From Bradyrhizobium japonicum USDA 6 (GTDB lineage: Bacteria; Pseudomonadota; Alphaproteobacteria; Rhizobiales; Xanthobacteraceae): 64,000 bases of DNA. The stretch covers positions 2,272,001 to 2,336,000 of the forward strand of contig NC_017249.1 in assembly GCF_000284375.1 (NCBI RefSeq). Direction: 5' to 3'. The notes beneath the pieces are model-generated. The model ran no database searches, was not told the DNA's origin, and worked only from the letters and a program-made list of their open reading frames with translations. Position 1 is the stretch's first letter, and each line of letters begins with the position of its first letter. Both the position numbers and the translations under genes were made by a program. Shown one piece after another: positions 63,984 to 64,000 of the stretch.

Positions 63984-64000
63984 AGCCATCTGTGACCGAA

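Overview
This is a GC-rich stretch of an alphaproteobacterial chromosome, most likely Bradyrhizobium or a close relative. The grounds are the dense set of ABC and TRAP uptake systems for organic nitrogen and acids, DctA, XoxF-type PQQ enzymology, a Tol-Pal locus with CtrA-like boxes, and several families of short palindromic repeats between genes. No rRNA, tRNA, CRISPR array, insertion sequence or prophage was recognised. The first gene is cut by the left edge.

Layout. 1-5238: an operon of two solute-binding proteins, a NodB-type deacetylase, an Asp/Glu racemase-like protein and an amidohydrolase. 5485-14877: a LysR regulator divergent from a ten-gene unit (7 kb+) holding a PotD/A/B/C-like ABC importer, a three-subunit-type amine/opine oxidase (two flavin beta-like subunits, a small 2Fe-2S subunit, an alpha-like flavoprotein) and RidA. 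15018-23186: an unknown protein, a TPR protein, an ABC-F ATPase with a possible leader peptide, DctA, a NCS2 nucleobase permease, an SDR and a class II-like sirtuin. 23346-30045: HyuA/HyuB plus a complete TRAP transporter. 30051-32650: lipase and DUF4403 protein. 33254-37095: a XoxFGJ-like PQQ dehydrogenase operon with a Tat-type sugar isomerase-like protein. 37144-41637: GST/TetR pair, chemoreceptor, GhrA-like reductase.

41779-49601: a stress-type region built around an ECF42-like sigma factor and its DGPF partner. Three operons here (41779, 43524, 48768) each start behind the same bipartite element, TGTCGG-17 bp-CGTCTT, so I propose they form the regulon of this sigma factor. 49772-51118: a TetR regulator and a DUF2852 membrane protein sharing two matching 19-bp palindromes. 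51318-51942: three very small membrane proteins. 52006-55367: CysE, an SDR lacking the usual tyrosine, and gamma-glutamyltransferase.

56030-63912: tolQRAB and pal, but with a GGDEF/EAL protein and a FeeM/LuxI-like N-acyl transferase placed between tolB and pal. CtrA-type boxes (TTAA-N7-TTAA or one mismatch) precede tolQ, the acyltransferase gene and pal, which suggests cell-cycle control of envelope constriction coupled to c-di-GMP and an acylated product.
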